From the NCBI RefSeq assembly GCF_035514885.1, contig NZ_DATJCH010000013.1, positions 39,480 to 103,479 on the forward strand: DNA of 64,000 nucleotides, given 5' to 3'. The notes under the pieces are model-generated. The model ran no database searches, was not told where the DNA came from, and saw nothing but the letters and a program-made list of their open reading frames with translations. A program made the translations under genes and the position numbers. This DNA is from Albibacterium sp035514885 (GTDB lineage: Bacteria; Bacteroidota; Bacteroidia; Sphingobacteriales; Sphingobacteriaceae). Numbering within the stretch: position 1 is the stretch's first letter; every line of letters starts with the position of its first letter. Positions 16,283 to 25,557 of the stretch are shown here, one piece after another.

Positions 16283-17680
16283 CTAAATAACCTTTTCCCT
16301 ATCCATTTTCAACTTAACCTTTTGCTCAATCACTATTCTATCAATTTCAGAATAGCTATAGAGTTCCTCATCATGTTGGGTAATATCCAACCCTTGTTCT
16401 TCTTCTTCTTCAGATACGCGAAGAGGATCGATATAATCAACTATTTTGAAGATGCCATAGGATACAACAAAACTATAAGTAACCACAACCACCACTCCTA
16501 TCATCTGTGCCCAGAAAAACGCTGTACCGCCATAAAACAAACCATCCGCACCAGCTCCGTTTACAGCTGTGTTTGCAAACACCCCTGTTAGGATCATTCC
16601 TACAACACCTCCAATTCCATGACAAGGAATTACATCAAGCGTATCATCAAGTGTAGATTTTGATTTCCATTCAACAGCCAAGTTTGAAATAATTGCAGCT
16701 ACAACACCAATAAATATACTTTGGGGAATGGCAACAAAACCTGCACCAGGCGTAATAGCCACTAAACCAACTACTGCACCAATACAAAAACCTAATACGG
16801 AAGGCTTTTTACCACGTAACGCATCAAAAAACATCCAGGCTAACCCAGCTGCGGCAGCAGCTGTATTGGTAGTCGCAAAGGCAGAAACAGCGAGACCGTT
16901 AGCAGCCAATGCAGATCCGGCATTAAAACCAAACCATCCAAACCAAAGCAGTCCGGTTCCTATTAAAACATAGGTAATATTAGCTGGTCTCGTTTTAATA
17001 TGAAACAGATGTGAACGTCTTCTTTTCAACACTAATACTCCGGCAAGAGCTGCACAACCAGCTGAAATATGCACAACAGTACCTCCAGCAAAATCGAGTA
17101 CGCCTAATTTTGCAAGAAAACCATCCGGATTCCAACTCCAATGAGCTAATGGCGCGTAAACAAATAGACTAAAAAGAACTATGAATAGTGTATAAGATGT
17201 GAACTTTATCCTTTCCGCTACTGCACCAACTACTATTCCCGGAGTTATAATTGCAAACATTAAATGAAAGATTGCAAATTCGGCAAAAGGAATAGTTGGA
17301 GCACCAGCCCATGGCTGTCCGGATACAACATGCTGGAAAAAGAAATAGGTTGTAGGATTTCCAATCACACCTCCTATTGATTCTCCAAAACACAGGCTGA
17401 AAACAACCACTATCCAAAGAACGCTAACAACTCCTGCAGACACAATACTTTTAATCATGGTGGATATAACGTTTTTGCTATTTACCATACCACCATAAAA
17501 GAAAGCAAGCCCAGGGGTCATTAGAAAAACCAGTGCAGCAGAGATTAAGACCCAGGCAATATCTGAACTATTATATTGACCATCATCAAACATGGTTTCG
17601 GGACTAATAAAGAGCGATGCTCCTGCAATAATTAACAATAGTAGAAATGGTACTGCCTGTTTAAGTGAAATTGTTTTCAT
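16283..17680 (-). CDS. amt: Ammonium transporter
   Basis: This Amt/Mep/Rh channel protein has about eleven membrane helices after a short N-terminal hydrophobic segment that could be a signal. Family landmarks: AWVLISAALVFLMTPGLAFFYGGMV, the FAGGTVVHISAGCAALAG block with the pore His, WFGWFGFNAGSAL, and the second conserved His in VIPCHGIGGVVGMILTG. A C-terminal cytoplasmic tail of about 45 residues, rich in Glu and Lys, could contact a PII protein, but no glnK gene is adjacent. I start at the ATG at 17680 (MKTISLKQ). An ATG nine codons upstream is less well placed. It is monocistronic, with a long AT-rich region upstream. Confidence 0.93.
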   Translation of the reverse strand: MKTISLKQAVPFLLLLIIAGASLFISPETMFDDGQYNSSDIAWVLISAALVFLMTPGLAFFYGGMVNSKNVISTMIKSIVSAGVVSVLWIVVVFSLCFGESIGGVIGNPTTYFFFQHVVSGQPWAGAPTIPFAEFAIFHLMFAIITPGIVVGAVAERIKFTSYTLFIVLFSLFVYAPLAHWSWNPDGFLAKLGVLDFAGGTVVHISAGCAALAGVLVLKRRRSHLFHIKTRPANITYVLIGTGLLWFGWFGFNAGSALAANGLAVSAFATTNTAAAAAGLAWMFFDALRGKKPSVLGFCIGAVVGLVAITPGAGFVAIPQSIFIGVVAAIISNLAVEWKSKSTLDDTLDVIPCHGIGGVVGMILTGVFANTAVNGAGADGLFYGGTAFFWAQMIGVVVVVTYSFVVSYGIFKIVDYIDPLRVSEEEEEQGLDITQHDEELYSYSEIDRIVIEQKVKLKMDREKVI

Positions 17681-18084
17681 TTTTTGATTTATTAAGTAAC
17701 TAAACAACTTTTTATTTCAATATTCCAGTGATTACATCAAATACTATCAACAATATCTAACTTATATCTATAAAGTTTAACTAAATTGACAAATCAATCA
17801 TATATTTCAATCAAAAATATAAATAAATTCATAAATAATATTAATTATCATAAATAAATATAAAAATTAATGTAATTTTTAACATATAAATACACAACAA
17901 CTCCAATTATTACAATATAACAATATAAAAAGCACAACAAACGACACAAAAACCAAATTTTATATAATAAATCAGCAATTATACTCTTATTAAACACCAT
18001 AAATCCAATTAACACAATAACCACATTAACTTATCTATAAATTAATACGAGAAAAGTACTTTTATATCAACAAAAGATATCTCT
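17681..18084. other. Very AT-rich intergenic region
   Basis: These 404 bases between the divergent amt and 18085 genes are very AT-rich, with many short A/T runs. They must hold the amt promoter and the promoter of the downstream pair. A weak -7-like TACTTTTA lies at 18057-18064, 20 nt before the small ORF. I found no gene, RNA gene or strong repeat here. Confidence 0.5.
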
Positions 18085-18228
18085 ATGAATAACAATCAAA
18101 CATATTTTGAACAGATTGCTGTCTTAAGAAAGCGCTTTAGTAATTATATTGCAAACCTGGCATCTTGTGTCTTATTATTTACCTTAGCCAGTCTTTCCTC
18201 GCCTTGGAAACACAATAAGCTCGGATGA
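18085..18228 (+). CDS. Small ORF, possible membrane microprotein coupled to the glycosyltransferase
   Basis: An ATG-started ORF of 47 codons encodes a polar/basic start (residues 1-20), one hydrophobic stretch (about residues 21-38, NYIANLASCVLLFTLASL) and a short basic end. Its TGA overlaps the ATG of the glycosyltransferase by 4 nt (ATGA), the arrangement seen in translationally coupled genes. Codon use looks like that of the neighbours. I do not recognise a family. It could instead be a leader ORF that controls translation of the next gene. Confidence 0.5.
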   Translation: MNNNQTYFEQIAVLRKRFSNYIANLASCVLLFTLASLSSPWKHNKLG

Positions 18229-19241
18229 AGAAAGAAAAATTGAAAATTCTATATGCTATTCAAGGCACTGGCAATGGTCATTTAAGTAGAGCTCGGGATA
18301 TAATACCAATTTTACAGAGCAAAGGTGATCTTGACATTCTTATTAGTGGCATACAGGCCGACGTTGAACTCCCTTATCCGATAAAATATAAATTTTCAGG
18401 GCTGAGCTTTATTTTTGGAAAAAAGGGCGGGGTTGATATTTTCGAAACATTTAAGAAAGGTGATATAAGAAGGCTTATTTCGGAAATAAAGCAATTACCT
18501 ATTGAAAAATATGACCTTATTATCAATGACTTTGAGCCAATTTCTGCTTGGGCATGCCACTTAAAGGGAAAGGATTGCATCTCACTAAGCCATCAATCCG
18601 TAATACTCAATAAAAAATCACCACAACCTAAAGAATTCACTTTAATTGGGAAAGCAACACTAAAAAACTATGCACCATCTACCACACAGTATGGTTTCCA
18701 TTTCCAACAATATGAGGATTCAATTTACACCCCGGTTATAAGAGATGAGATTCGCAAACTCAGCTGTCAGAACAAGGGCCATTATACGGTATACCTACCG
18801 GCTTTCAGTGATGAAAAGATAATTAAAATACTTTCGAAATTTCCTGAGATCAATTGGGAAGTATTCTCGAAACACACAAAAGAATCCTATATTAAAAACA
18901 ATATTGCAATTTCCTGTATTAACAATGAAAGGTTCATTATCAGCATGGCAGGATCGACCGGAGTTTTATGTGGTGCAGGATTTGAAACTCCAGCAGAAGC
19001 TTTATTCCTAAAAAAGAAATTAATGGTTATTCCGATGAAGAAGCAGTTCGAACAACAATGCAATGCCGAAGCGTTAAAAGCTATGGGAGTTTCCGTTATT
19101 AAGAACTTAAAGCAGAAGCAGGTTTCAAAAATAGAAGCATGGTTAAATTCTACAACTATAATTGATGTAAATTACCCAAATATTACCGAGAATATTATTG
19201 ATGCCATTATACTTAAACATGGCAGAAAAATTGACTCTTAA
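18225..19241 (+). CDS. Glycosyltransferase family protein (MurG-like fold)
   Basis: This 338-residue cytosolic GT-B type protein starts with LKILYAIQGTGNGHLSRARDI; the glycine-rich GNGHLSRA loop is like that of MurG and related transferases. The C-terminal half has AGSTGVLCGAGFETPAEALFLKKKLMVIP, the usual nucleotide-sugar binding segment, and MKKQFEQQCNAEAL. The N-terminal half is therefore the acceptor domain. The acceptor is unknown. Its start overlaps the small upstream ORF and a GH1 beta-glucosidase follows after 20 nt on the same strand, so the three may form a glycolipid or glycoside-handling operon. Confidence 0.85.
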   Translation: MKKEKLKILYAIQGTGNGHLSRARDIIPILQSKGDLDILISGIQADVELPYPIKYKFSGLSFIFGKKGGVDIFETFKKGDIRRLISEIKQLPIEKYDLIINDFEPISAWACHLKGKDCISLSHQSVILNKKSPQPKEFTLIGKATLKNYAPSTTQYGFHFQQYEDSIYTPVIRDEIRKLSCQNKGHYTVYLPAFSDEKIIKILSKFPEINWEVFSKHTKESYIKNNIAISCINNERFIISMAGSTGVLCGAGFETPAEALFLKKKLMVIPMKKQFEQQCNAEALKAMGVSVIKNLKQKQVSKIEAWLNSTTIIDVNYPNITENIIDAIILKHGRKIDS

Positions 19242-19261
19242 AGTTTACAATCAAATAGTAT

Positions 19262-20596
19262 ATGAATAGATCGGATTTTGGTGATGATTTTATCTGGGGT
19301 GTATCTACTGCCGCCTACCAGATTGAAGGTGCGCATAATCTTTTTGGAAAAGGGGAATCAATATGGGATCATTTTGTAAACAAAAGAGGAAGGATTCTCA
19401 ACAATGATAAAGGAAATATTAGTTGCGATTTCTATAATCGTTTTGAAGGAGACCTTGCTTTAATGCGCGCAATGAATATTTCTAATTTCCGATTTTCAAT
19501 CTCCTGGAGCAGGATTTTCCCAGATGGAACAGGCCGCCCAAACCAAATGGGTGTTGATTTCTATAACCGCTTGATTGATCAATGTCTGGAACTGAATATA
19601 CAACCTTGGATTACTCTTTATCATTGGGATTTACCCTTAGCTTTAGAGAACTTAGGTGGCTGGACTAACCGGGATATTGTATTTTGGTTTGGTCAATATG
19701 TAAGCTTTTGCATTAGTGCTTTTGGAGATCGAGTAAAAAACTGGATGGTATTGAATGAGCCCATGGTATTTACAGGTGCCGGTTATTTTCTGGGTGTACA
19801 CGCACCTGGAAAGAAGGGTCTTTCAAATTTTCTGGCAGCAACCCATCATGCGGCACTCTGTCAGGCTGAAGGAGGCCGCATTATTAAATCCTTACGCAAT
19901 GACCTTTCTGTTGGAACTACCTTTTCATGTTCTTACATTCAGCCCTGTAGCAATAAAGAGAAAGATGTACAGGCAGCAAAAAGGATTGATACTCTTTTAA
20001 ACAGAACCTTTATTGAACCACTCTTAGGTTTAGGTTATCCTTCTCAAGACCTCAAAGCAATAAGAAGAATTGAGAATTTCATGAAGGCTGATGATGAAAA
20101 TAGGTTAAAGTTCGATATGGATTTTATCGGTATCCAGAATTACACACAAGAAATTGTCTCACATTCCTATTTCACACCTTTTCTTAAAGCTAAAATCATC
20201 AAAGCAAATGAAAGAAATGTTGAAAGAACATCAATGAATTGGGAGGTATACCCTGAATCTATTTATCAAATGCTTAAGAAGTTCTCGTTATACGAGGGTA
20301 TTAAAAAATTAATTGTAACGGAAAATGGAGCTGCCTTTAAAGATGAGGTTATGCATGGTGAGATCCATGATACCCAGCGCAAAGAATATCTTCAAAAATA
20401 TATTACTGAAGTATTAAGGGCTAAACAAGATGGCATAAATGTACAAGGCTACTTTGTTTGGAGCTTTACCGATAATTTTGAATGGGCAGAAGGATTCCTT
20501 CCACGCTTCGGACTGGTACATATAGACTATAATTCTCAAAAAAGAATCATAAAAGATTCGGGCAAATGGTATAAGTCTTTTTTAAAAATCAATTAA
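19262..20596 (+). CDS. Glycoside hydrolase family 1 beta-glucosidase
   Basis: This 444-residue TIM-barrel enzyme hydrolyses beta-glucosides. The GH1 start FIWGVSTAAYQIEGA, the SISWSRIFPDGTG block, the acid/base Glu166 in VLNEP and the nucleophile Glu354 in VTENGA are present, and the C-terminal WSFTDNFEWAEGF...GLVHIDY is typical. No signal peptide is seen, so it acts in the cytoplasm on imported cellobiose-like sugars or glycolipids. It is likely co-transcribed with the upstream glycosyltransferase (20-nt gap), and converges with ybbP 18 nt away. Confidence 0.93.
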   Translation: MNRSDFGDDFIWGVSTAAYQIEGAHNLFGKGESIWDHFVNKRGRILNNDKGNISCDFYNRFEGDLALMRAMNISNFRFSISWSRIFPDGTGRPNQMGVDFYNRLIDQCLELNIQPWITLYHWDLPLALENLGGWTNRDIVFWFGQYVSFCISAFGDRVKNWMVLNEPMVFTGAGYFLGVHAPGKKGLSNFLAATHHAALCQAEGGRIIKSLRNDLSVGTTFSCSYIQPCSNKEKDVQAAKRIDTLLNRTFIEPLLGLGYPSQDLKAIRRIENFMKADDENRLKFDMDFIGIQNYTQEIVSHSYFTPFLKAKIIKANERNVERTSMNWEVYPESIYQMLKKFSLYEGIKKLIVTENGAAFKDEVMHGEIHDTQRKEYLQKYITEVLRAKQDGINVQGYFVWSFTDNFEWAEGFLPRFGLVHIDYNSQKRIIKDSGKWYKSFLKIN

Positions 20597-20614
20597 CCTT
20601 GCTTATTAAAAGAA

Positions 20615-23182
20615 TTAATCTTCCTTTCTAAGCACCTCTAGTGGCGTTCTATTTAACAAAGCCGTACTATTAAATATACCTATCACAACGGTTAAAGCTG
20701 AAACACCAACGAAGAGGCTCAGGATAAGTAAGATATTAGGGACAAATGGCAATTCAAAACTAAAGACAGCCAATGCCCAACTCGAAAGCAGGGCTATTAA
20801 TATTCCAGCAGAAGCAGCTAGGGTTCCCAGAAACAGATACTCCATCGCCGCAATAGTCAATATTTGTTTTCTGCTGGCACCCATGGTTCTTAGCAAAACA
20901 CTTTCCCGAACACGTTGATATTTACTGATCATAACAGAAGCAATCAAGACTATTATACCTGTTAAGATACTTAAGGCTGCCATAAATTGGATTACAAAAC
21001 CAATCTTATCCAATATTTCATCTAATATGGTCAATATAAGATTCAGATCAATAATGGAAACGGTGGGAAATTGTTGAACAACAGCTAGCTGAAAGGCAGA
21101 AGCTTCGCTATTCGGAGTTCTCGTCATAATAACATGAAACTGAGGAGCATCATCAATAACACCTTTAGGAAAAACTAGCCTAAAATTCGTCTGTACCCTA
21201 TTCCAGTCTACTTCCCGAAAACTTCCAACAATGGCAGGAACCATCAGTCCCTGGACATTGTACACCAAATGATCTCCTATTTTCAGACCTGCTCTTTCAG
21301 CGTATTCCTTTTCCAGTGAAACTCTTGCAGTATCTCCTTGCCCCACTTCACCAATCCACAGACCGTCAGTTATTTTCTCTGAAGAGATTATACTGTCCCG
21401 ATAAGTTACACGTAGCTCACGACCAAATGATCGAGGTGACAGACCTATCGTGCTGTCTTTTCTAACAGCTGCTTCATTATATCCATTGATTGATTCTAGC
21501 TGAACGGTAACAATAGGAACCTCTTGGATAATTGGTAAATTCTCTTTATTTACCAAATTAAGCACTTCTTGTTTTTGGCTTGATTGAATATCAAACAAAA
21601 CCATATTAGGCTGATTGCTCCCGGCTGAGAAAGAAAGCTGAGAAATTAATAATGTCTTTACAAAGAATAAAGTCGCTATAAACGCTGTACCTAAGCCAAT
21701 GGCCATTACCATAATAACCGTTTGATTATTCGGACGGTATAAATTAGATAAGCCTTGGCGCCAGAGATAGCTCCATGAATGTGGAAAATACTTCTTTACA
21801 AGCTTTACTAAGAGAAGAGAAACGCCATACAAAATTAAAAAGCCCAATAAAACTCCTGCCGTAAATGCCAGTGTTTGAAACCAGCCATCTAATTGCATTC
21901 GCGCAAAAAGTAAAACAAAAAGTATGATCAGTCCATAAACTAGTGTTCTATATTTGTTTTTATGACCGTTATTTTCTTCATAAGACAATCGTAAAGTATT
22001 TAAAGGGGATATGGTATGAATACCAATTAGTGGCAATAGAGCAAATAGAATTGAAATGAATACACCAAGAGCTATTCCTTTAGCGATTGCAAGTATTGAC
22101 AAATCATTACTAACTGCCACAGGCAACAAGTCTTGCAGAACTACCGGTAAAAGCTGTTGTATAATAACACCTAATGCAGCTCCTAGAACTGACCCTATCA
22201 AGCCAATTCCGGCGACCTGAATCAGAAAGATAAGAAATGCCTGCCTAGAACTTACTCCCAAACACCTTAAAATCGCTATACTGTTTAATTTTTCACGGAT
22301 GTAGATTTGAATAGCACTGGATACACCTATACAGCCTAACAGCAAGGCAATAAAACCAACCAAAGACAAGAAGCCTGTAAGATCCTCGAAAGACCTACCA
22401 GTACTTTCTTTACGCATCTGAATAGTTTCTCCGTCTAAACCTTCCAGTTCAAAAGGTGTATCTAATTTCTCTAATATATTATCGACATCGGTTGTTTTCG
22501 GAAATTGATAGTAAAAATTATAACTTACTCTACTTCCTTTTTGCAATAATCCGGTTGATTCTAAATACGCTAGTGGAATAAAAATGGCAGGAGCCACTGA
22601 ACTTGATATACCACTTTGTCCGGGTGCATTTGTAAGTGCTCCTGCTATTGTAAATTTCTGGTTGCCGATAACTACCTGGTCCCCTACTTCAGCATTAAAC
22701 TGCAACATCAAGGTCTTATCAACCAGTGCATTTTTGCCAGATCTGAAAGAACCTTCCGCCGACTCAGGAACAGTTTCTAATTTTCCATAAAATGGAAAAT
22801 TGCCACCTAAAGCCCGAATATCTACTAACCTATTCCCGCCATTTTTTTCGAATAAAGCCATAGAAGCAAAACTCTTTTCTTCGGCAAAAGCAGAGCTTAT
22901 ACTTTTCAAAGAATCAACTAAATGCTGTGCTTCCTGCGATAATTCTTTTCGACTATCCACCACCAGATCAGCACCAATTAATTCCGCAGCCTGCAAATCA
23001 ATATCCGTTTTTAGATTATCGCTAAAAGATGATATGGCAACCATCGATGCAATTCCGAGGACGATGGAAGAAATAAACAATAAGAGTCTGGACTTATTCT
23101 TCCGGCTATCTCTTAAGGCCATTTTCAATATCCACCAGAAATTCGTCTTAGTGGCATAAGATGTTTGATCGTTACTCTGCAT
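20615..23182 (-). CDS. ybbP: ABC transporter permease, YbbP type
   Basis: This 855-residue MacB/FtsX-type permease has a first helix near residues 30-50, a large periplasmic domain, three helices around residues 265-390, further helices around 415-470, a second periplasmic domain and a final helix set (about residues 740-850). Two FtsX units are visible: SSAIQIYIREKLNSIAILRCLGVS and SKYQRVRESVLLRTMGAS. This doubled layout is that of YbbP, which works with the ATPase YbbA. It overlaps ybbA by 11 nt. The E. coli order tesA / ybbA-ybbP is kept here as a divergon. Confidence 0.9.
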   Translation of the reverse strand: MQSNDQTSYATKTNFWWILKMALRDSRKNKSRLLLFISSIVLGIASMVAISSFSDNLKTDIDLQAAELIGADLVVDSRKELSQEAQHLVDSLKSISSAFAEEKSFASMALFEKNGGNRLVDIRALGGNFPFYGKLETVPESAEGSFRSGKNALVDKTLMLQFNAEVGDQVVIGNQKFTIAGALTNAPGQSGISSSVAPAIFIPLAYLESTGLLQKGSRVSYNFYYQFPKTTDVDNILEKLDTPFELEGLDGETIQMRKESTGRSFEDLTGFLSLVGFIALLLGCIGVSSAIQIYIREKLNSIAILRCLGVSSRQAFLIFLIQVAGIGLIGSVLGAALGVIIQQLLPVVLQDLLPVAVSNDLSILAIAKGIALGVFISILFALLPLIGIHTISPLNTLRLSYEENNGHKNKYRTLVYGLIILFVLLFARMQLDGWFQTLAFTAGVLLGFLILYGVSLLLVKLVKKYFPHSWSYLWRQGLSNLYRPNNQTVIMVMAIGLGTAFIATLFFVKTLLISQLSFSAGSNQPNMVLFDIQSSQKQEVLNLVNKENLPIIQEVPIVTVQLESINGYNEAAVRKDSTIGLSPRSFGRELRVTYRDSIISSEKITDGLWIGEVGQGDTARVSLEKEYAERAGLKIGDHLVYNVQGLMVPAIVGSFREVDWNRVQTNFRLVFPKGVIDDAPQFHVIMTRTPNSEASAFQLAVVQQFPTVSIIDLNLILTILDEILDKIGFVIQFMAALSILTGIIVLIASVMISKYQRVRESVLLRTMGASRKQILTIAAMEYLFLGTLAASAGILIALLSSWALAVFSFELPFVPNILLILSLFVGVSALTVVIGIFNSTALLNRTPLEVLRKED

Positions 23183-23849
23183 TACTCAACAATTTACCCC
23201 CCTTTAATCGAATAACACGTTGTGTTTTTGCAGCTAATTCAAGGTCATGGGTCACTAAAACAAGCGTAGTTCCCGCTTCACGGTTTAGATCAAACAATAA
23301 CCTTTCTACTCGTTCACCTGTTTCCGTGTCCAGATTACCGGTAGGCTCGTCGGCAAATAGAATTTTAGGAGAATTAGAGAAGGCTCTTGCCAAAGAAATA
23401 CGTTGTTGCTCTCCTCCAGACAATTGAGATGGATAATGAGATGCCCGGTCCTGGAGACCAACTTTCTCTAATAGTTCCATTGCTGTTTTCTTAATATTAT
23501 TAGCTCCTCGCAATTCAAGAGGTACCATCACATTTTCAAGCGCTGTAAGTGTGGATAGAAGCTGGAAGTTTTGAAAGATAAAGCCTACATGCTGGTTTCG
23601 TATCCATGCACGTTCATCTTCATTCAGTTTGTTTAAATTGATATTGTTCAGGATCACATCACCACTACTGGCACGATCAAGTCCGGCACATAAACCCAAT
23701 AAGGTAGTTTTTCCACTTCCAGAGGGACCTACGATTGCGACAGTTGACTTCTCCTCTATATCAAAATCAATATGTTGTAATACGGTTAGAGTGTTAGTAC
23801 CACTTTTATAAGTTTTAGCCAGATTTTTTACACTTAGAATAGATCCCAA
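23172..23849 (-). CDS. ybbA: ABC transporter ATP-binding protein, YbbA type
   Basis: This 225-residue ATPase of the MacB/LolD/FtsE class powers YbbP. It has Walker A GPSGSGKTT, a Q-loop in FIFQNFQLL, signature LSGGEQQR, Walker B ILFADEPTGNLD and the switch His in VTHD. It overlaps ybbP at its 3' end, which implies coupled expression, and is divergent from tesA with 120 nt between starts. The substrate is unknown; the link to TesA suggests a lipid or ester product moved out of the membrane. Confidence 0.92.
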   Translation of the reverse strand: MGSILSVKNLAKTYKSGTNTLTVLQHIDFDIEEKSTVAIVGPSGSGKTTLLGLCAGLDRASSGDVILNNINLNKLNEDERAWIRNQHVGFIFQNFQLLSTLTALENVMVPLELRGANNIKKTAMELLEKVGLQDRASHYPSQLSGGEQQRISLARAFSNSPKILFADEPTGNLDTETGERVERLLFDLNREAGTTLVLVTHDLELAAKTQRVIRLKGGKLLSNAE

Positions 23850-23969
23850 AATATTTTATTTAAATAATTATATTAGATTCGTTATTTTCAATAATGGCAA
23901 AAATATACGGATAAATTAAGTACTTTGTCGATTAATATAATCTATAAAAAGTAATTTTGACGTTACGAT

Positions 23970-24653
23970 ATGAATTTTAGAATACTGCTTTCATTCTTTA
24001 TTTGCTTCTTTATATTAGCCTGCTCGAACACCAGCAATCAACAATCAGATCAGGAGAAAGACAGTTCTGCAATTCCTGATACTACAGTAGAAACAACACA
24101 AATGAAAACTATTCTTTTCTTTGGAAATAGCTTAACAGCTGGCTATGGCCTTGATGATCCTAATGATGCTTTCCCCGGACTCATTCAATTAAAGATTGAC
24201 TCTTTGAACCTCCCCTATAAAACTATTAATGCCGGACTGAGTGGTGAGACTTCTTCTGGTGGAAAAGAAAGAATTGACTGGCTATTAAAGCAAAGGATAG
24301 ATGTTTTTGTACTGGAACTTGGGGCAAATGACGGCTTAAGAGGCTTACCTGTCGATGAAACATATAAAAGTTTACAAGCCATTATTGATAAGGTAAAAGC
24401 TGCATGGCCGGATTGTAAAATGGTGTTAACAGGTATGCTGGTACCACCAAGTATGGGTCAGCGTTATTCAGAAGAATTTAAAGCTGTTTTCATAAATCTA
24501 GCGAAAGAAAATAACATGGCTTTTGTCCCCTTTTTATTAGAGAATGTTGCCGGAGAGGTTGAATTAAACCAAGGTGATGGTATCCATCCGACTGTTGAAG
24601 GACAAAAGATTGTAGCAGAAACTGTATGGAAAATATTGTATCCTATTTTATAA
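23970..24653 (+). CDS. tesA: TesA-like arylesterase/lysophospholipase lipoprotein
   Basis: This 227-residue SGNH hydrolase has a lipoprotein signal (lipobox ILAC, Cys18) and a 25-residue linker. Block I is GNSLTAGYG with Ser54, the oxyanion Gly is in LSGETSSGG, block III Asn is in LGANDGLRG, and the catalytic Asp-His pair is in DGIHPT. It matches the arylesterase/TesA family. Unlike soluble E. coli TesA it appears to be lipid-anchored. A -7-like TAATTTTG lies at 23952-23959, but the nearest TTG gives a 24-nt spacer. It is divergent from ybbA, its conserved partner. Confidence 0.9.
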   Translation: MNFRILLSFFICFFILACSNTSNQQSDQEKDSSAIPDTTVETTQMKTILFFGNSLTAGYGLDDPNDAFPGLIQLKIDSLNLPYKTINAGLSGETSSGGKERIDWLLKQRIDVFVLELGANDGLRGLPVDETYKSLQAIIDKVKAAWPDCKMVLTGMLVPPSMGQRYSEEFKAVFINLAKENNMAFVPFLLENVAGEVELNQGDGIHPTVEGQKIVAETVWKILYPIL

Positions 24654-24668
24654 GAATCTCTCTTTAAT

Positions 24669-25481
24669 TTATTGTTTCACCAATTGACTTAAATTCGTTT
24701 TTAACTTTCTCAGAAAGGATGTTTCTTTTATTAGACTAGGGCGATCAAGTAAATATTGCACTCCATAATTATAACCTATATCAATAATTTCACTAGCCTT
24801 ACTAAGCTCAAAAAGATTATAATCAATAAGTTCTTTCGGTTCTATATATATAAAGCACCCATGAGCAGACCGTCGAACCTTTTCTACAAAGCTTAAATGA
24901 AAAGAGCGATCTACTATTTCCCACAATCCTCTTTTTTCGCTTAAATCACGAATTGGATTGACGTGAATACAAATGATATCTTTCTTTTGATTAAAAAAAG
25001 GCTCAACAGGTAAGTTGTTAAATAATCCTCCATCAACATAAGGAATACCATTAATCTCAACTGCCGGAAAAATTGCAGGGATAGCACAAGAAGCTGTTAA
25101 AGCTTCCATAATATCACCTTTATCAAATATTTTTTGTGTACCATCAATAAAAGAGGTAGCAGTTATATAAAGGGGAATCTCCAGCTCTTCAAATTTATGA
25201 TACCTCAAATTCTTCTTAATATATTCACCGACTTTGTTAAAGGAGATAAGACCCATTCTTAAGGAGTTCCATGTAAACATCCGACGGCTTAGTTTTCCCA
25301 CTAAGATTTCTATTACTTCATCGACTGTATAACCATTCGCTAAAAATACACCAGCGATCGCTCCTGCACTTGTACCGGATATTCCGGAAGGATAAATTTT
25401 TTGTTCCTGTAAGGCTTTTATTACCCCCAAATGAGCGAATCCCCGTGCGCCGCCACCAGAAAGTACAAATGGTTTTTTCAT
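24669..25481 (-). CDS. Patatin-like phospholipase
   Basis: This patatin-family lipid acyl hydrolase has the glycine-rich oxyanion loop SGGGARGFAHLG at the N-terminus, the nucleophile Ser38 in GTSAG and the catalytic Asp in DGGLFNNLP. The length is 270 aa when started at the ATG at 25481, the first Met directly before the conserved loop; upstream in-frame Mets would add residues that do not fit the family. No signal peptide is seen, so it is likely cytosolic (RssA-like). It is divergent from the SDR gene with 76 nt between starts. Confidence 0.9.
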   Translation of the reverse strand: MKKPFVLSGGGARGFAHLGVIKALQEQKIYPSGISGTSAGAIAGVFLANGYTVDEVIEILVGKLSRRMFTWNSLRMGLISFNKVGEYIKKNLRYHKFEELEIPLYITATSFIDGTQKIFDKGDIMEALTASCAIPAIFPAVEINGIPYVDGGLFNNLPVEPFFNQKKDIICIHVNPIRDLSEKRGLWEIVDRSFHLSFVEKVRRSAHGCFIYIEPKELIDYNLFELSKASEIIDIGYNYGVQYLLDRPSLIKETSFLRKLKTNLSQLVKQ

Positions 25482-25557
25482 TATTACAAATCGATATGAC
25501 ATGCAAAATATCAATTAATTTACAGAACTTATAGAATATTTAAAGAGAATAAGAAAT

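Noticed and set aside
17681..18084. Non-coding RNA gene in the AT-rich region
   Set aside because: No stable hairpin, terminator or conserved element is visible; only a weak -7-like box.
22800..23159. 119-codon plus-strand ORF opposite ybbP
   Set aside because: It is antisense to a conserved permease and its translation shows no family features.
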